Source: Pterois miles (taxonomy: Eukaryota; Chordata; Actinopteri; Perciformes; Scorpaenidae). Taken from it: a stretch of 64,000 bases of DNA. Positions 1 to 13,176 of this stretch are shown here, piece by piece. How positions within the stretch are numbered: the first letter of the stretch is position 1; each line of letters starts with the position of its first letter. The position numbers and the translations under genes were made by a program. The DNA is taken from the NCBI GenBank assembly GCA_947000775.1, contig CAMQGK010000637.1:12255501-12319500 (forward strand), written 5' to 3'. Under the pieces are notes generated by a model. The model had not been told where the DNA came from. It made no database searches and saw nothing but the letters and a program-made list of their open reading frames with translations.

Positions 1-470
1 ATTTCAATATAATTCTGCATGCAGAGATTTGTCAAAACATAAAAAAAAACATGGCAGCAAAATCATATTGTATTATGCTGACGAAATTACAGAAAACAGG
101 AGGGAACTCGTGCCACATGCACCGAGCAGTTCCCCATGTATGGTTGCAAGGCATACATTAATTATACCGCTCACAGGAATTGCTCCACTGCCAATGTCGC
201 CGAATTACCGCCTTTCGCTACAGATCGGCTTCTTCTTCTTTAATGTGCCATTTAATGCAGTTTCTCCTAATCCAGTTCATAGATAGAGGTGAATGGAAAT
301 GCTACTCTGTGTGTTTTATGCAAATTGCGAGACGAGGTGATTAATTTATAATGGCTTTCAGTGCAATTGAAGGCAGCGGGAACTGATCAAGGGCAAGGAC
401 ATTATAGAATGGTACAGGCTGCATAGGGGTGGCTCTGCTTGTTCTGCACTGTACCACAGCATGACAGTAT
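1..470. promoter_or_regulatory. Possible conserved non-coding element
   Basis: Unique-looking sequence with dense homeodomain cores (cattaattata, gtgattaatttataatgg) and an octamer-like atgcaaat near 320. No coding frame is convincing. Its character resembles enhancers in Hox flanks; conservation cannot be tested here. Confidence 0.25.
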
Positions 471-1244
471 CTCATTACATCGAGACAAAACACCTCCCCC
501 ATTGATAATGAGCATTTTTCATGAGGAGGGACCGTTTTTGTCTCTTGCTGAATTTTCCTGCACTGAGCTGCAAATCATTCTTCATCTAGCTAAATCACGT
601 ATTGATCCAGCACTATATCTCATATCCATGCACAATAATGCGTTGTGTACTATGCATGCAATGTGCCGAAGCTTTTCTTTGCCGTGGCTGCAACATATGA
701 CCTGCAATGCATCACCATCCACAATTTAATAACAATATTCTTTACGCTGGCTAACTGAAATGTGTTTCATACGGACATTGGCAAGCTCCTTGAAAGTAAA
801 CCAAACACTCATGCACATAAACCAACTCTGTTTCCTCTCAGTCTCTTCTGCAGCCACCATTGTTAATGGAACAGCATAGACTGCTGGATATAATTTCATT
901 GCCTGGGGAAACAAGACTGCAAAACTCTGTTTATATGTTTGGTGTCGTTCATTACTGATTGAAAACCGCTGAGCAGGCCTGGACAGATTGAGTAGAGTCG
1001 GTTGAGATTTTTGCTTTTGTCTGATGTTGTACATAACATGCGGGCATAATTTAAATATACAGAATCTGACGCAGCGCCAAGCAGCTGCGATGTTCTTTCT
1101 CTCAGTTGATCAAAACATACAGTGTGTTAGTATTTAAAACCCTCTGGAGTGCCTCTATTGATCAGTGAATACATGTTGTATTTATAGTAACAGAACTTTA
1201 TTTATACATCATGTAGAGGCAAGTATCAGAGAAAAAAACAGTTA
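471..1244. other. Intergenic, nothing recognised
   Basis: No gene, RNA or repeat family recognised in this stretch. Confidence 0.5.
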
Positions 1245-1560
1245 AAAGTAGAGCTGGGCGATATGGCCGAAAGTTTATATAGATAATTTCATATCTCGAT
1301 AATGACATATGTCACAATATAGCATGTTTTCTGATAATTCAGTATGAAATAATCTCATGGTAAAGCCTATTGTTGTATAATGTGTGAATGAAATACTTGA
1401 CAAATGAGTATTTTCTCATTTAATTAAGAACTTTAGTGCAAAATGATTTTCTGAGAAATTTGTTGTTTGTTATTATCAATTTAGACAACATAGGTGGGCA
1501 CTGTGGTATCACAATATGATTTAAACACAATACGATTCCATTGACACACAATAAATTAGC
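1245..1560. repeat. Interspersed repeat fragment (gagctgggcgatatggcc type)
   Basis: Starts with gctgggcgatatggccgaaa and continues with cacaatat motifs, a sequence I know as a common dispersed element in fish genomes. Degenerate and non-coding; its boundaries are approximate. Confidence 0.45.
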
Positions 1561-1695
1561 ATACTGAATTATCCCCCAGCATTAGTTGACATCTGAACTC
1601 AACAGATTATCACAAGAAAAAAAAATGAAATGAGTATTTTCTGTGACTTACAGGCATACATTGACTTTAAAGGAAAAGTTGGGATGAAATCACTG

Positions 1696-1930
1696 TATTA
1701 TAGTTTTATTTCTCACATTTTTCTGCTGTATGTTTGCATAAACAGTTAAGCAGCAGTTTTAACAACCTAGAACTGTTCTATAATAATATTTTGAGTGATT
1801 ATTTTATAGGCACCTGTGTAATTTCATGTATTATGGGTTCTTGGCAAATTAATACATTATATTGATAAACTGATAAATCAGACTTATAGAGGAGTTTATG
1901 CTAAAGAAAAGGATACTGAATCTCATGGGA
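1696..1930 (+). repeat. Direct repeat, copy 1
   Basis: Shares ttctgctgtatgtt, aacaacctagaa, gttcta, attttgagt and ggcacctgtgtaattt-like strings in order with copy 2 at 2264-2512. Diverged, non-coding. Confidence 0.75.
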
Positions 1931-2029
1931 AGGCGTATAAATAGCACATTACAAGGACCTTCAGTCTGTCAGGAAAACATATTTTAGCCTTTTGTGGGTC
2001 ATTTGTACACCGCACTACAAAACTACAAT

Positions 2030-2250
2030 AACTGCTGCAGTTAGGTTTAGGCAACAAAACCGCTTAGTTATGTTTAGGAAAAACATCATGCTTGGCCTTA
2101 AAATAAGTGCATGTCATAAAGTGAAATGCATACAGAAACAATGCAACAAAAGTATGGAAAACAACCAATGTAAACCATTTATGACACAATACTGGTCTCC
2201 TTGCATGCAAAATGGCTTGCAATTATTGTGTCATTCACACACCATTTAGT
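2030..2250 (+). repeat. Interspersed repeat, gttaggtttagg family
   Basis: Begins cagttaggtttaggcaac and continues tagttatgtttaggaaaaac. Related copies are at 4310-4480 (inverted), 20385-20480 and 20690-20840. A dispersed fish element; class not assigned. Confidence 0.5.
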
Positions 2251-2263
2251 GCGGCCGGACTGG

Positions 2264-2512
2264 TATTATAGTTTTATATCTCACATATTTCTGCTGTATG
2301 TTAGTATAATCAGCTAAACCATATTTTTAACAACCTAGAAATGTTCTACAATAACATTTTGAGTAATTATCGCTCAAGATTTGTCCTTTTTTAAAGGTGC
2401 CTGTGTAATTTCTCCATGTATTTTGGCTCCTGGCAGCTTCATACTTTGTTAAATTGTCAAAATGACACGTCAGACTTAGAGTTTGTACTGAAAAAAAGGT
2501 GCCGTGCATGGG
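2264..2512 (+). repeat. Direct repeat, copy 2
   Basis: Second copy of the 1696-1930 segment, about 570 bp downstream in the same orientation. A gttaggtttagg repeat lies between the two. Confidence 0.75.
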
Positions 2513-3831
2513 AAATGACCAGGGAAATGACCCCAAAATTAAATTAAATGAAATTAACAAAAACAAACTTGGAACTTCACAGGGTTATGATTGGTCTGAG
2601 AAAAAACAACAGTTTTAGTAATTTTAAAGCACTGTAGAAGAAAAGAAGTCTCCTTGTCCTCCATGGTGCCATTAAAATGGGGTTATTTTAATATCTCTGG
2701 TGGCTATCTGTCCTGCTGCTTCTCATGAGTTCACAATATTAAATATTTACCAGGACTTCAACAACAGTGAGATGACGGCATTTCCAAAGTGTTCCTTAAA
2801 GCAGTGTAACTTGGCTGCTGATGAGCAGCCAGTGAGGTGCCAGTGCAGTATAGACACTATTATTATTTAATTTAACTATTATTGTTTAATTACTTGGCTG
2901 TGCTTGACACAAGCACGATTGTGATGTATTCCTCCTCGCTGTTTGGAGGAAAGGTGCATCGTATACTTTACACTGAAGAGAGCAGGAGCCCTGAACAGCC
3001 CAAGAGGTTTAGTACAGAGACGCAAAGCAGCAGTGGCACCGCTCATACCTTCAGGTGACAGAGTGCTGATGATTATAGCAAGGACAATGCCCTGCATGTG
3101 TCAAACAATTGCCAAATAATTTATGTCATCTTTTCCACTGTTATTTCCGTGGAGGGCACTAACTGTGTTGCCAATATCAAACCTCCTGCAGAGGAGAGGC
3201 AAAAAAAAAGGGGGACGTGCTACAAAAGACTGATGGAGGGAGAGAGGAAGAGGGAGCAAGAGGAGCGGGTTGGGGGAGGGGAATAAGTGCCAGGCTCAGC
3301 TTTTTTCCTGACTGAAGATGCACAGCCATCTGTGAGGAGACAAACACACGTATGGCCATCATTTGTCCAACATCTTACGTGATGTGAAGGCTTTTCACTC
3401 GCCATGCCAACCTGTGTGGCAGATGATGTATGTGTTTCTTCAGTCCCGTGATTACTAGCATGGAGCTGCAGAGCAATGCTCTTCACCTCATCAGTTCCAC
3501 AGGCTGCGCTCCAAGGTGGGTGAGGGATTCGCTGCAAGATGGCTTCTGACACACAGCACAACCAAGGCGTACCAGCATGAATATTATACAGTGCATTTCA
3601 CCACAGCCACCCACTGTGAACAGATCAATCGAGGTGGATGAGGTGAATTAGAATTTTAATAGAGTGCCTAGGTGCAGTAATTAAAAAGAATGATTATATT
3701 TTCCCTAAATGTATGAAAAAGTGGATGGTCCATTGGGGTGGTGCTAGCTGCTTTGGTCTTATGTATACTATATCTATAATGTAAGCATACACTGCCTATT
3801 TGTTTCTCAAATGTTCTTCAATGGAAAGAAT
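2513..3831. other. Intergenic, purine-rich patch only
   Basis: No gene recognised. 3189-3287 is strongly purine-rich (aaaaaaaaagggggac, gagagaggaagagggagcaag), which creates artificial ORFs on both strands. Confidence 0.5.
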
Positions 3832-4162
3832 TAGAAGAAGAAGAAGAAGAAGATCTCTTTATTAGCCACAGTGGGGAAATAATTTACACTCTGTTTAACT
3901 TATACATGGTACATGCACACAAACACACACACACACATGCAGTAATGGAGAGATGTAGAGTGATGGGGCTGCTCCAGACAAGCGCCCCGAGCAGTTGGGG
4001 GTTTGGTGCCTTGCTCAGGGGCACCTCGGCAGTGCCCAAGAGGTAAACTGGCACCTCTCCAGCTACCAGTTCACACTCAGTTTTTGGTCCATGTCGAGAC
4101 TTGAACCGGTGACCTTCCGGTTCCCAAGCCAACTCCCTACAGACTGAGCTACTGCCGCCCCC
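3832..4162 (-). mobile_element. tRNA-derived SINE, copy 1
   Basis: On the minus strand: a tRNA-like head with A-box-like TAGCTCAGTCTGTAGGG and B-box-like GGTTCAAGTCTC, a body with CACTGCCGAGGTGCCCCTGAGC, and a TTC-repeat tail. Copies 2 and 3 are at 13177 and 18060. The RNA polymerase III boxes explain the class. The in-frame peptide MAWEPEGHRFKS is a by-product of the SINE consensus. Confidence 0.85.
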
Positions 4163-4309
4163 AATTATTAAGTGACACTACAATTACAGCAAATGTAATA
4201 ATAGGCTGTTCACAGCTATACTGTACCTACGAAAGAGTAATGCACTGTAATCCGTATATATTGCACAAAATGTCACAGTTTGTATGTAATCCAAATAATT
4301 GTGAACAAG

Positions 4310-4480
4310 AAATTATAAAAAGCGACAAACGTGACGTAGAGCGGAGGTTAGGGGGGATGGATGGGTCCAAAAACACGGGACTTCGGCCCAGGAGACCGGT
4401 GTTTGTATGAGTCATGAATCATATTAACCCAAACCACAATCTTTTCCTAAATCTAACTGGCTGGAACGGAAATTGGCGCA
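4310..4480 (-). repeat. Interspersed repeat, gttaggtttagg family, inverted
   Basis: Contains aacccaaaccacaatctttt and cctaaatctaact, the reverse complement of the repeat at 2030. Edges are uncertain. Confidence 0.45.
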
Positions 4481-7084
4481 TACTATACGTCGCGTGTTGC
4501 AGGACATTTTATTTATTTATTTGTTTGGGACGGATCACATTAAGCAACATCAGTATAATATGCAGGATGTAAACGCGCAGGAGTTAGCAAGAATGCTAAC
4601 GTTCATCCTTATTCCCTCTGCAGGTAACAATATACAATACATTCGTACATTTGTAGAAAACGTAAAAAAACGAGGAATAATTTTTCATAAGAAATCATAT
4701 GAACTGTATGAGGATGTGTTGCTTCAGTATAGTTTTCTTCCATGTCATGGTGGGTAATGTTTATTGTCATATCCAAAATTGTTCCAGAAAACAAAGGTTT
4801 GTTTATCTACTATAAAAAGCAATTGACTTGCATGTACATAACATTTTTGCAGAGTCCACTCACAGCCATTAATCACTGCCAGGATTTAGGCGAGAATTAT
4901 TAAGTTTCACTTAATTTGGAAAATTAAGTCCATTGCTCCTTTTGGTCTATAATTATCTTTCATAACAAGTGAGTGATGCATAACAGGTTTATATACAACT
5001 AATGCGGCACAACTCGTAAAAGTAAATCAAAAGAAGAGGAGGACGAGAGAAGAAGCAGCGACAACAGCACAGTGTCACCACATGACCTGAGAGACGAGCG
5101 GATGATAATTGTTGTGGGAGCCACGGGTGCAATCGGCTCTTTGAGAGAAAGGTAACAAACCGGCAAAGCAATAGAGATGAATCACAGTGGAGGATCTGCT
5201 GCTGCAGTCTACCTTCCACTGAGGCCCTATTAGAGTCAGCTCACAAGCTTTATGTTGCAGCCGCAGACTTCTAGTTACAGCAATGAAAGCTCAGGCTTCA
5301 ACTGTAACAAAACAAATCCTTGGTGTTGAAAGTTATAGTTAAGTAGGTTGATGCTTTTTCTGTGAAAGATTAAGAATTTACCTTTGTTGGTGTTTGTTTT
5401 AATAATTTACTCATCAGATATTGAATAATTGAGCTCCAGAGATGCGATAATATGACCTGACACATCCTCTAATAGAACAAGTCTTGTGTTAAGTTGAACA
5501 GCAGGACAGGAAGGATGTTATTGCTTTAAAGTTCACGACAAAGTCTGTGAGACAAGTGAGCTTAGTCTCAATTACAGCACCACGGGCTGTCTGTCAACGA
5601 AAATATGGCCATTGTTCGGTGGCTTCTTCCAGAGAGAGAGCGATGTTTTTGTAGGGTGACCTGGGCAGCTATGCTGTGTCAACTGGTGTCAGGCTACAAG
5701 TGCGATATACCAGCATGCCTGCAGGCTAAGCCCCAACCGAGGCCCCTTGTGTCCCAAACAACACAACTAAAGATAAGGCTCAAAAGCCTTCTCCTTGACA
5801 AATATTTCTGGTTGAAAGGGCCCGAAGAGGTGACACAGCCACGCTGACTAGACAGGAAACTGGTCAGCCAACCTCTGTTTGGTATGTCAGCAGCTGAACT
5901 GGAGAGCATGCACGAACATGGGTGCAAAAAAAAAAAGATACTTGAAGGGGTATCCTTATCAGGCGGAGCCAACAGCAGGAGTTCATCATCTAAATTGATA
6001 ATCCTCTAATGTGCGACGATGCTTAAGATGTGTTCTTTTGTTCCTCCGGGGCAGAAGTCGAGGGCTCTCCTCTAATGGGACCCTGCACCACAGAGGAAGC
6101 TTTGTGTCTCGTCAAAGAAGAGGAAGTCCTCCGCTGCTGTAACCACGCCGCCCTGCCCCAGATAGCACGTTACAGGCGACGCAGCATCTTTCATGTTCCA
6201 GTTAAGGGGAAGAGGGACAAGTGAACAACCCGACCTTTAACCCTCACGTGACGTTTCAGAGCATGTGGTGATTTGTCTAAAGTCTGAACCTCACAAACGA
6301 TGACCAATCATTTGCTGACCAGAGCGGCAGGCCATAATGAATTCCTTCACTTGAATTTGGAATTGGGTAGATTTTCAAAGGGTCGAATTAATTTCCCATG
6401 AACAATGCAAGTTTTTTTGCCTTTCGGATACAAACCAGGCCATCCAGTTCAGTGGTTCTCAAAATGGGACGCAGGAAAAACTCATTAGGCTTCCCCTCAC
6501 CTCCCTCAGCTGTGGTTGAGCTACAGCAGGTTAAGTGTCACTCAGAAATTAGCGTTCTCCTGGTAGAGCAGTGGACGCCACATCAGCTGCTACCATTTTT
6601 GTAACTACATTAAACAAACCCTCTGAAGGCCTCAATGATGCATGCAATCTTAATTTTTATTACAGCAATTTATTATACACTCCCCGAGCTTATGACAGCC
6701 CCGACTGTCATTAACAGATTAATTATAATTTCCCCCCGCGCTCAGAGTTAAAGAGAAACGTGAACACATACAGGCGCCCCTTTAAAAACAACCAGAGTTG
6801 GGTAGCCATGTTTCACCATTCCAGTGGCTTTACCCTTCACCCTTCCTGAGAGTAAATGAAATGAAGGAACCAGGGGTCTAGCTCCTGAGGTCCTCCCTGC
6901 AGCCACTGTGCATAACAAAGTGCTCCGACAAAACCGATGCACTATAAAGAGGAGAATCTCCTCCCAGCCAAGAAACTCTTACTAGGTCTGACAGGAAAGC
7001 TACCTTTTGGTTCCACCTCCTTTGAGCCATTGTCCAGAAAATATGCTGGCAATATCATGGACAGCACTAGTTTTCATGGAGGGT
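4481..7084. other. Intergenic; possible conserved element at 6600-6740
   Basis: No gene recognised. The sub-region 6620-6740 (gatgcatgcaatcttaattt, cattaacagattaattataa) is rich in homeodomain-type TAAT sites and could be an enhancer; this is inference. One CACGTG is at 6244. Confidence 0.35.
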
Positions 7085-7780
7085 TTTAGGCCTGTCAAAA
7101 TGAATGCCATAATCCATTAATGCAAATTCTTTTTAACACCACTTATTTCTTTAATGCATTAACGCAACTTGCAATTCATCATCATATAAAAGACAAAATG
7201 CTAAGAAATCATTGCTAACATCACTGGTGCCAACTATGTTGTGCTTGTCGTGAAGAAGTTTATGCTAAATTATGTTCAGGAAAAACAGTCATGACCATTT
7301 TCAAGGGCTCCCTTGACCTCTGACCTCCAGATATGTGAATGTAAATGGGTTCTATGGGTACCTACAAGTCTCCCCTTTACAGACATGTCCACTTTATGAT
7401 AATCACATGCAGTTTGAGGCAAGTCATAGTCAAGTCAGCACACTGACACACTGACAGCTGTTGTTGCCTGTTGGGCTGCAGTTTGCCATGTTATGATTTG
7501 AGCTTTTATTTTTTTATACTGAATGCAGTACCTGTGAGGGTTTCTGGACAATATTTGTTACTGTTTTGTGTTGCTAATTGATTTCCAAAAACAAATATAT
7601 GCATACATTTGCATAAAGCAGGATATTTGTCCACTCCCATGTTAATAAGAGTATTAAACACTTGACAAATCTCCCTTTAAGATACATTTTGAACAGATAA
7701 AAAATGTGTGATTAATTTTTGATTAATCGCGATTAAGTTAACAGTCATGCGATTAATCCTGATTAAATCATCTAACTGAC
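7085..7780 (+). mobile_element. Non-autonomous DNA-transposon-like element (gattaatcgcgattaa type)
   Basis: The left part (ggcctgtcaaaatgaatgcc) and right end (gattaatcgcgattaag, gcgattaatcctgattaaat) are the degenerate ends of a family common in percomorph genomes; the interior has ccttgacctctgacctccag and gtcagcacactgacacactg. A truncated second copy lies at 25345. Non-coding; hAT-like class is a guess. Confidence 0.6.
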
Positions 7781-9559
7781 TGACACTCTTAGTTTTAACC
7801 TGACTCAAAGTTTTGGTAACACTGAAAATGCTAAAACCCTCGGCAAAAGTTACGTTCCATAGCCCAGTTAAGTTGTTTACCTCCAGCGCCACACCAGGCA
7901 GAACATACTGTATAATCTCACAATAAGTTATTGTTCACAAGTACAAGCTGTTTTCACAAGCCTGAGAAGTGAAACAAAACCCTTCACTATTATATAACAT
8001 GTCCCTGTTTCCTATCATTAGTCCTAGTTATACAATCAACTCAGATTTCCATTAGAGAAAGTTGTGTTTACTCTACAGAGAAGGTGAAAGCACACATACT
8101 GACAATTAACTAATTCCTGAGACAAACTCCTCAACAGCCACAGCGAATCTTGTGAAGACTACTGCACTTCAAAAAGTCCGGTATCACAATATAAACTTAA
8201 TGATAAAATAACGCATAGCATGTCAGAAAGGTGAAGACAAAGACAGATAAAAGTAGTGACCTGGTTTTCACTAAATTTGGATGCCTACTGATGATATCTA
8301 AGCTTGAATATGATGCACACATTGCAGCATCCCCAGCTGAATGATCACAAACAGGTTATTAATAATACTGTAGCTCCAAAGACACACTGGGAGAATGAAA
8401 CAAAAAACACCATCTCTTAGCTTGACAAAATGACTCTATAGATGATAGAGGCAGTTCCTGAAATGGGCTTGTGGAAATTGTTGTAGGAAACTGTGGAAAT
8501 GTATGTCATGTGTAAGCCTAATGTATATAATAAAATGCATACAAAAACGTATTTAAAGCGGGATATATCACCAATATACATGGATAGGTATAAATATATC
8601 CAAGACATATACAATAATCATGTCATGCAACTACTGAATTGGGGTACTGACACCTTTTTGGTCCAATTCAGGCACTGGTTATAGGTAAGCATATTTAACT
8701 TAAAATGAAATGATTAGTCACAATTTAATTAAAATCACAGAAAGCATCACAAAAACAGTGAAAGTCACAGAGCAGATGCAGCTCCAAACAACCATCCCAA
8801 TTAAAGCATGCTTAATGCCCCATATAGGCCAACTGTCGCTACTGCAGTACACACATCCACAGATTACAGCATTCCTTCAGACTCCATGCAGCAGCGCCAA
8901 TGAATGCTAATTAATTGATTGGTAATGTGACATTCAGCCAACAGCATCCTTAGTTATGCTTCCACAAGCAAAACTACAGGAAAAAAACACATCAAAACGC
9001 TACTCAGTAATATCACAATAGGACACGAAATATTGTCATACCTTGTGCAGTTATCAACCAGGTGCCAAACAAACCTGAAGGTACCGCCCCCTTCCTCCTT
9101 TTTGAGGACACACCTGCCGTTTGACCTTTACCTACCTCCTACAGGCATTACTCCTTCAGAATAAAAGCACGGGCTTTATTAACAAGACAAAATTAAAACA
9201 TTGTCATGGGGAGAGTGTCAGGTTGTTAATTAATTTATATTATACTGAATTGAAAACAAGTAACAATAGTTTCTTGAGCAAAGGTCATTTACATTTTTAT
9301 CACAACTGCACGTTTGTTTCTCTGAGCAAATATTATTTTCACATATGTAGCCCAAGGGCTTATGTGAAAAACAAACATACACATATTCATAAGAAAAACA
9401 GGACTATTTACATTTTTATAAAAACTGTCATATTCTATGTACATTGTTTTTTGGTGTGTTAGCAAGCCTTTCAGAATCAGCTGTGTATTTGCGGTCTTAA
9501 ACACAACAATCACCATAAGCTACCGACTACAAACAATGACTTCTGAGTCACTAGCTGCA
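7781..9559. other. Intergenic, nothing firm
   Basis: No gene recognised. 8890-8935 (caatgaatgctaattaattg) has clustered TAAT sites. The remainder is AT-rich. Confidence 0.45.
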
Positions 9560-9674
9560 TATTTGCTTGCAACTTGAAAGCTCAACTGAACTGAGAATTG
9601 AACGCATCATTTCAGGAAGTGCTTCAGTTTGTTCCCCCCAAAGATTTGATCTTTTATTTGTCAGGCTGAAGCCT

Positions 9675-9984
9675 CTCTCATACCGCCTGGACCTTGCTGG
9701 GGTCCATGATAACGCTGCCCTGTGACATAATAAAAGCTGACGATGGATCCATGGAACCCACACCGCCCTGACATAGAGTTGGTGCTCCAGCAACCTCTGC
9801 AGTATTAGTTTGACATGGGACACATGGTCCTGATGGGAATTCAGGCTGTCATCCAGGTGCATTTAAACGAATGTCTCTGAAAACATCGTTTACGAACACC
9901 TGGAAGAATACTGGTGAATTTGCAAGACTAAAAGGCATGATGAGGTATTCATAGTGACCCCTAGGTGTGGTTGAACGCTGTCTC
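9675..9984 (-). pseudogene. Decayed Ty3/gypsy retrotransposon pol (reverse transcriptase) fragment
   Basis: On the minus strand 9959-9861 reads GHYEYLIMPFSLANSPVFFQ and then VFVNDVFRDI, the conserved gypsy RT block before the catalytic motif. The next frame gives LDDSLNSHQDHVSHVKLIL, the YLDDIL region with its first residues deleted. A third frame near 9725-9675 gives IMSQGSVIMDPSKVQAV. At least two frameshifts plus a deletion show it is dead. Upstream, ETAFNHT (9984 downwards) fits the block before GHYEY. No LTRs were identified. Confidence 0.8.
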
Positions 9985-10149
9985 TCATATCTCTCTGTTC
10001 ACCAAATTATAATGGAGTCAGTTTTTCCCACAATGCTGTAGCCCATGTAAGAGCCTTATCTGAGACTAGGGATATTATGGATGCTACCAGGGCTAGTCCT
10101 ATGCTAAACATGGAGAGTTGTAACTCTGCATCAGACTCCTTTTTTGGCC

Positions 10150-10446
10150 CAGAGGTCATCCACCAATAGGAAGGTTGGTGGGTCGATCCTCAGCTGCTCC
10201 GGTCACATGTCAATGTGTCCCTAAGAAGATACTTAATCCAAAATTGCTCCCCAAAGCATAGCCATCAGTGTGTGAATGAGTATTTAGATTAGATCCTGAT
10301 GGCCAACGTTGGTGGCTTGCATGGCAGCCTCTGCCATCAGTGTATGAAAATGTGTGTGAATGGATGAATGCTAACATGTAGTGTAAAACGCTTTGACTGT
10401 TAGAATAGAAAAGGGCTACCTAAATCCAAGTCTATTTACCATTTAC
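10150..10446 (+). mobile_element. Second SINE-type element
   Basis: Carries a B-box-like ggtgggtcgatcctc near its head, the body agcatagccatcagtgtgtg with a second catcagtgtatgaa block, and the tail gctacctaaatccaagtcta ending tttaccattta. This matches a widespread fish SINE whose tail is shared with LINEs. The 5' edge is approximate. Confidence 0.6.
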
Positions 10447-13176
10447 ATTCCCTTGAATGCTTGTCATAGCTGGAAGGTGTCGGTATTTTGTGTTCATGGA
10501 CTGCAGTTGGGCCGTGGGGTGGAACAGGGGGTGCTTGGTGGATTATAGGGTTTGGCGTTGGGACTTTGGGTGGAGTCGGCCTGGGTTTCTGTAAACAGAT
10601 AAGTATTTTTCTTAACATGTGGTCGACTCATTTGGTCAGGGTAACAGGGCGTGGGACACAATTGCGGATCATGGGACTCTTAAAGTTAGCCCCAGAAGGG
10701 TAACCACAAAAATCGCAAGTGATTTGAAGGGAAAGGGGAAATAAAAATGAGCCCCATAAAAGAAAAGCTCCCTATCCTCACTAAAATATTTAGATTAGTG
10801 GACTCTTATAGTAAACTAAAACACCACTGCCAAGCCACTGATTAGAAGATTAACTTTCTGGAAAACAGAGTGAAGTCAGCTATAGAAAAAGACACTGGCA
10901 GTGTCAAAACTGAGAAGCCTGGACACACAGACGGACCCCAGTCTAACAGCCTAAGCTCAAAAAGCAAACAGAAATCGGTTCGCATGGTAACTTCTGCAGA
11001 TACACACACCTCTACAACAGAGTGATGCTCTCACTGCCTCTCACAATGAGACAATGAGTCAGTATCTGACCAGTGGAAATCAGGAGGCTTCACACGCCTG
11101 ATCCTCACCAGGGACAATTAGCTGCTCCCATCGCGGCCTCTCCTCAGAGATAATTAACCTAAACAGCCCGGTGAGCGGCAAGAGACCCTTACACATAGCC
11201 ACACCCATGAAATGAGCTAACATGAAAAACAACAGATTATCCAAGCATGCTGGACAATACTGCAGGTCATTTACATACTGTACATGTCACAAATGTATTC
11301 ACTGGAGGTCTGTCACCTGCAAATTAAAGCAAGAACACAGAGATATTGGGGTTAAAGTAAATTTAGCTAATTTGTGTTAAAGGCTGCAAAGTAAGAACAT
11401 TAAAAAGCTAGTTGGGCATAAAGTAATAGCCCAATATTGGATAAAGGTGGGGATTAAACTCATTAGATAACCCTTAATCATCTCTAATGACCCTCACCTG
11501 TAATTTGCACCTCATAAAGGTTCTTCCATTGTAGAATTCATCATCTTGGGTTAAAGTGATAAATTTAAAAACACTAAGAATAAAAGAGAGTAAGTGATAG
11601 TCTATAATTAGTCATGTAAAATAGCTGAATAGGTTCTTTGAACAATGTAAATGTTATATATAATGGTCATGGAAAATACTGTCAGCTAAACAATAAGCTG
11701 CACTCAACAGTTAGAAGCACAGAAGCTCCCTCACACACATAACTAGCATAAAAAGGTGACTTTAGCATGCAGGAAAATCCTGCAGTTTGCCGTCAAAATA
11801 TAACAGACATTATGTTCGTTCTAACAGGGATACCTGCAGGGTGTAAAGACAAAGCTTTGCCCATAAAAGCCGTGTCAATACAGGATGTGCAAAGTTTTAT
11901 TTATCAGTCACACAGGATCGTCACAAAAGACTTTGCACACCTGTTTGCGATTGTTCCCTGAAATGTTTCAAGCATAACAATGTGATGCATTTTCCATTCA
12001 AAGCCATAAATCTGCCACCTCCTTCAGCTGTCACTAAGTCACACACTGAAACCATACAACTCTTGTCACACTGATCACCAAAGCATTGATCACAGAGCCT
12101 GATAAACTTTTATTAAACAACCAGAAACACAGAGTAGCAGAGTAAGCACTATTGCCCCAAAACTGCAGTTTCTCACCACCTGCATCTGTGTAAAAAGACA
12201 TTTGCTATGATGCTAATATCTATGCATGGACTCTGAGCAAACAGAAAAGTTTCCTTCTTGAGATACTGAGACACATATTCCACACATTAGTTAAACGATT
12301 CATGCAGTGTGTTGCAACAAAAATAACTCCTAATGATCTCTCTTATAGACAGTTATTGTTATCATGTGCACAATAACAATTACAGAGATCCAGTTGACAA
12401 TGAAAATCTAAGATCTTATGCTCCAACAATGTTAACTATCATTAAATATTTATGAAACAGAAAATCATGCATGTGAAAATGGGAATATAAGACAAAACAG
12501 TGTAAAGCTAAAATATACATGTATATGTAAAATATATAACAAAATAAGCTATATTTGTGGTAGTCAGTAACTGCAGGATTAATAAACTAATATAAACGGG
12601 GATGCAGATGTACAGCCTATGCATAATGGAAAGTTATAAATATATAGAGTATATACTGTGTGTGTATATATACATACATGCAGAGCTGCAAACAGGTGTA
12701 AAACAGTACGTAAAGGTATAAAGGTAAAGTGACAGTAGACAGATGGCCGTTAGGCAGAGAATCATCAATCCAAAGACGGAAAGCGAAGACAGATGCAAAC
12801 GAGACAATCTGGCAGTGCAGATGAGATGGTATACATGGCGCCTTCAAATGAAACTTGTGAGCTTGTGTTTATGAGATGGGAAGTCCTGTACATGATATAC
12901 GTCACGTTCAAGCGAATAAGTCATGAGACCAGCATCTACAAGCCACAGAGGCTAACAGTTTAGCAAGTTAGTAAGTGGGTAACATAATAAAGGAAATGCA
13001 ATGATATAATGATAGAGGAGAAAGATGAGGTCATTGAGAATATCAACATTTTCCTCATATCTATTATAACATTTTGAAGAAAAACAATGTATGACTTAAA
13101 TGACAATATATTCCATGGTGTCCGCCATTTCTGGTAATGTCATCTAACACCTCACAAGTCATGAACTCTGAGCTTT
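10447..13176. other. Intergenic; possible conserved element at 11030-11220
   Basis: 10447-10740 is GC/GT-rich and may be leftover retroelement sequence. 11030-11220 (gacaattagctgctcccatc, agagataattaacctaaaca) is a homeodomain-site-rich, unique-looking block resembling developmental enhancers. Otherwise nothing is recognised. Confidence 0.35.

Noticed and set aside
3884..4132. Frame starting MAWEPEGHRFKS, also found at 13204-13443
   Set aside because: Both lie in the same tRNA-derived SINE; the shared peptide is the SINE consensus, not a gene.
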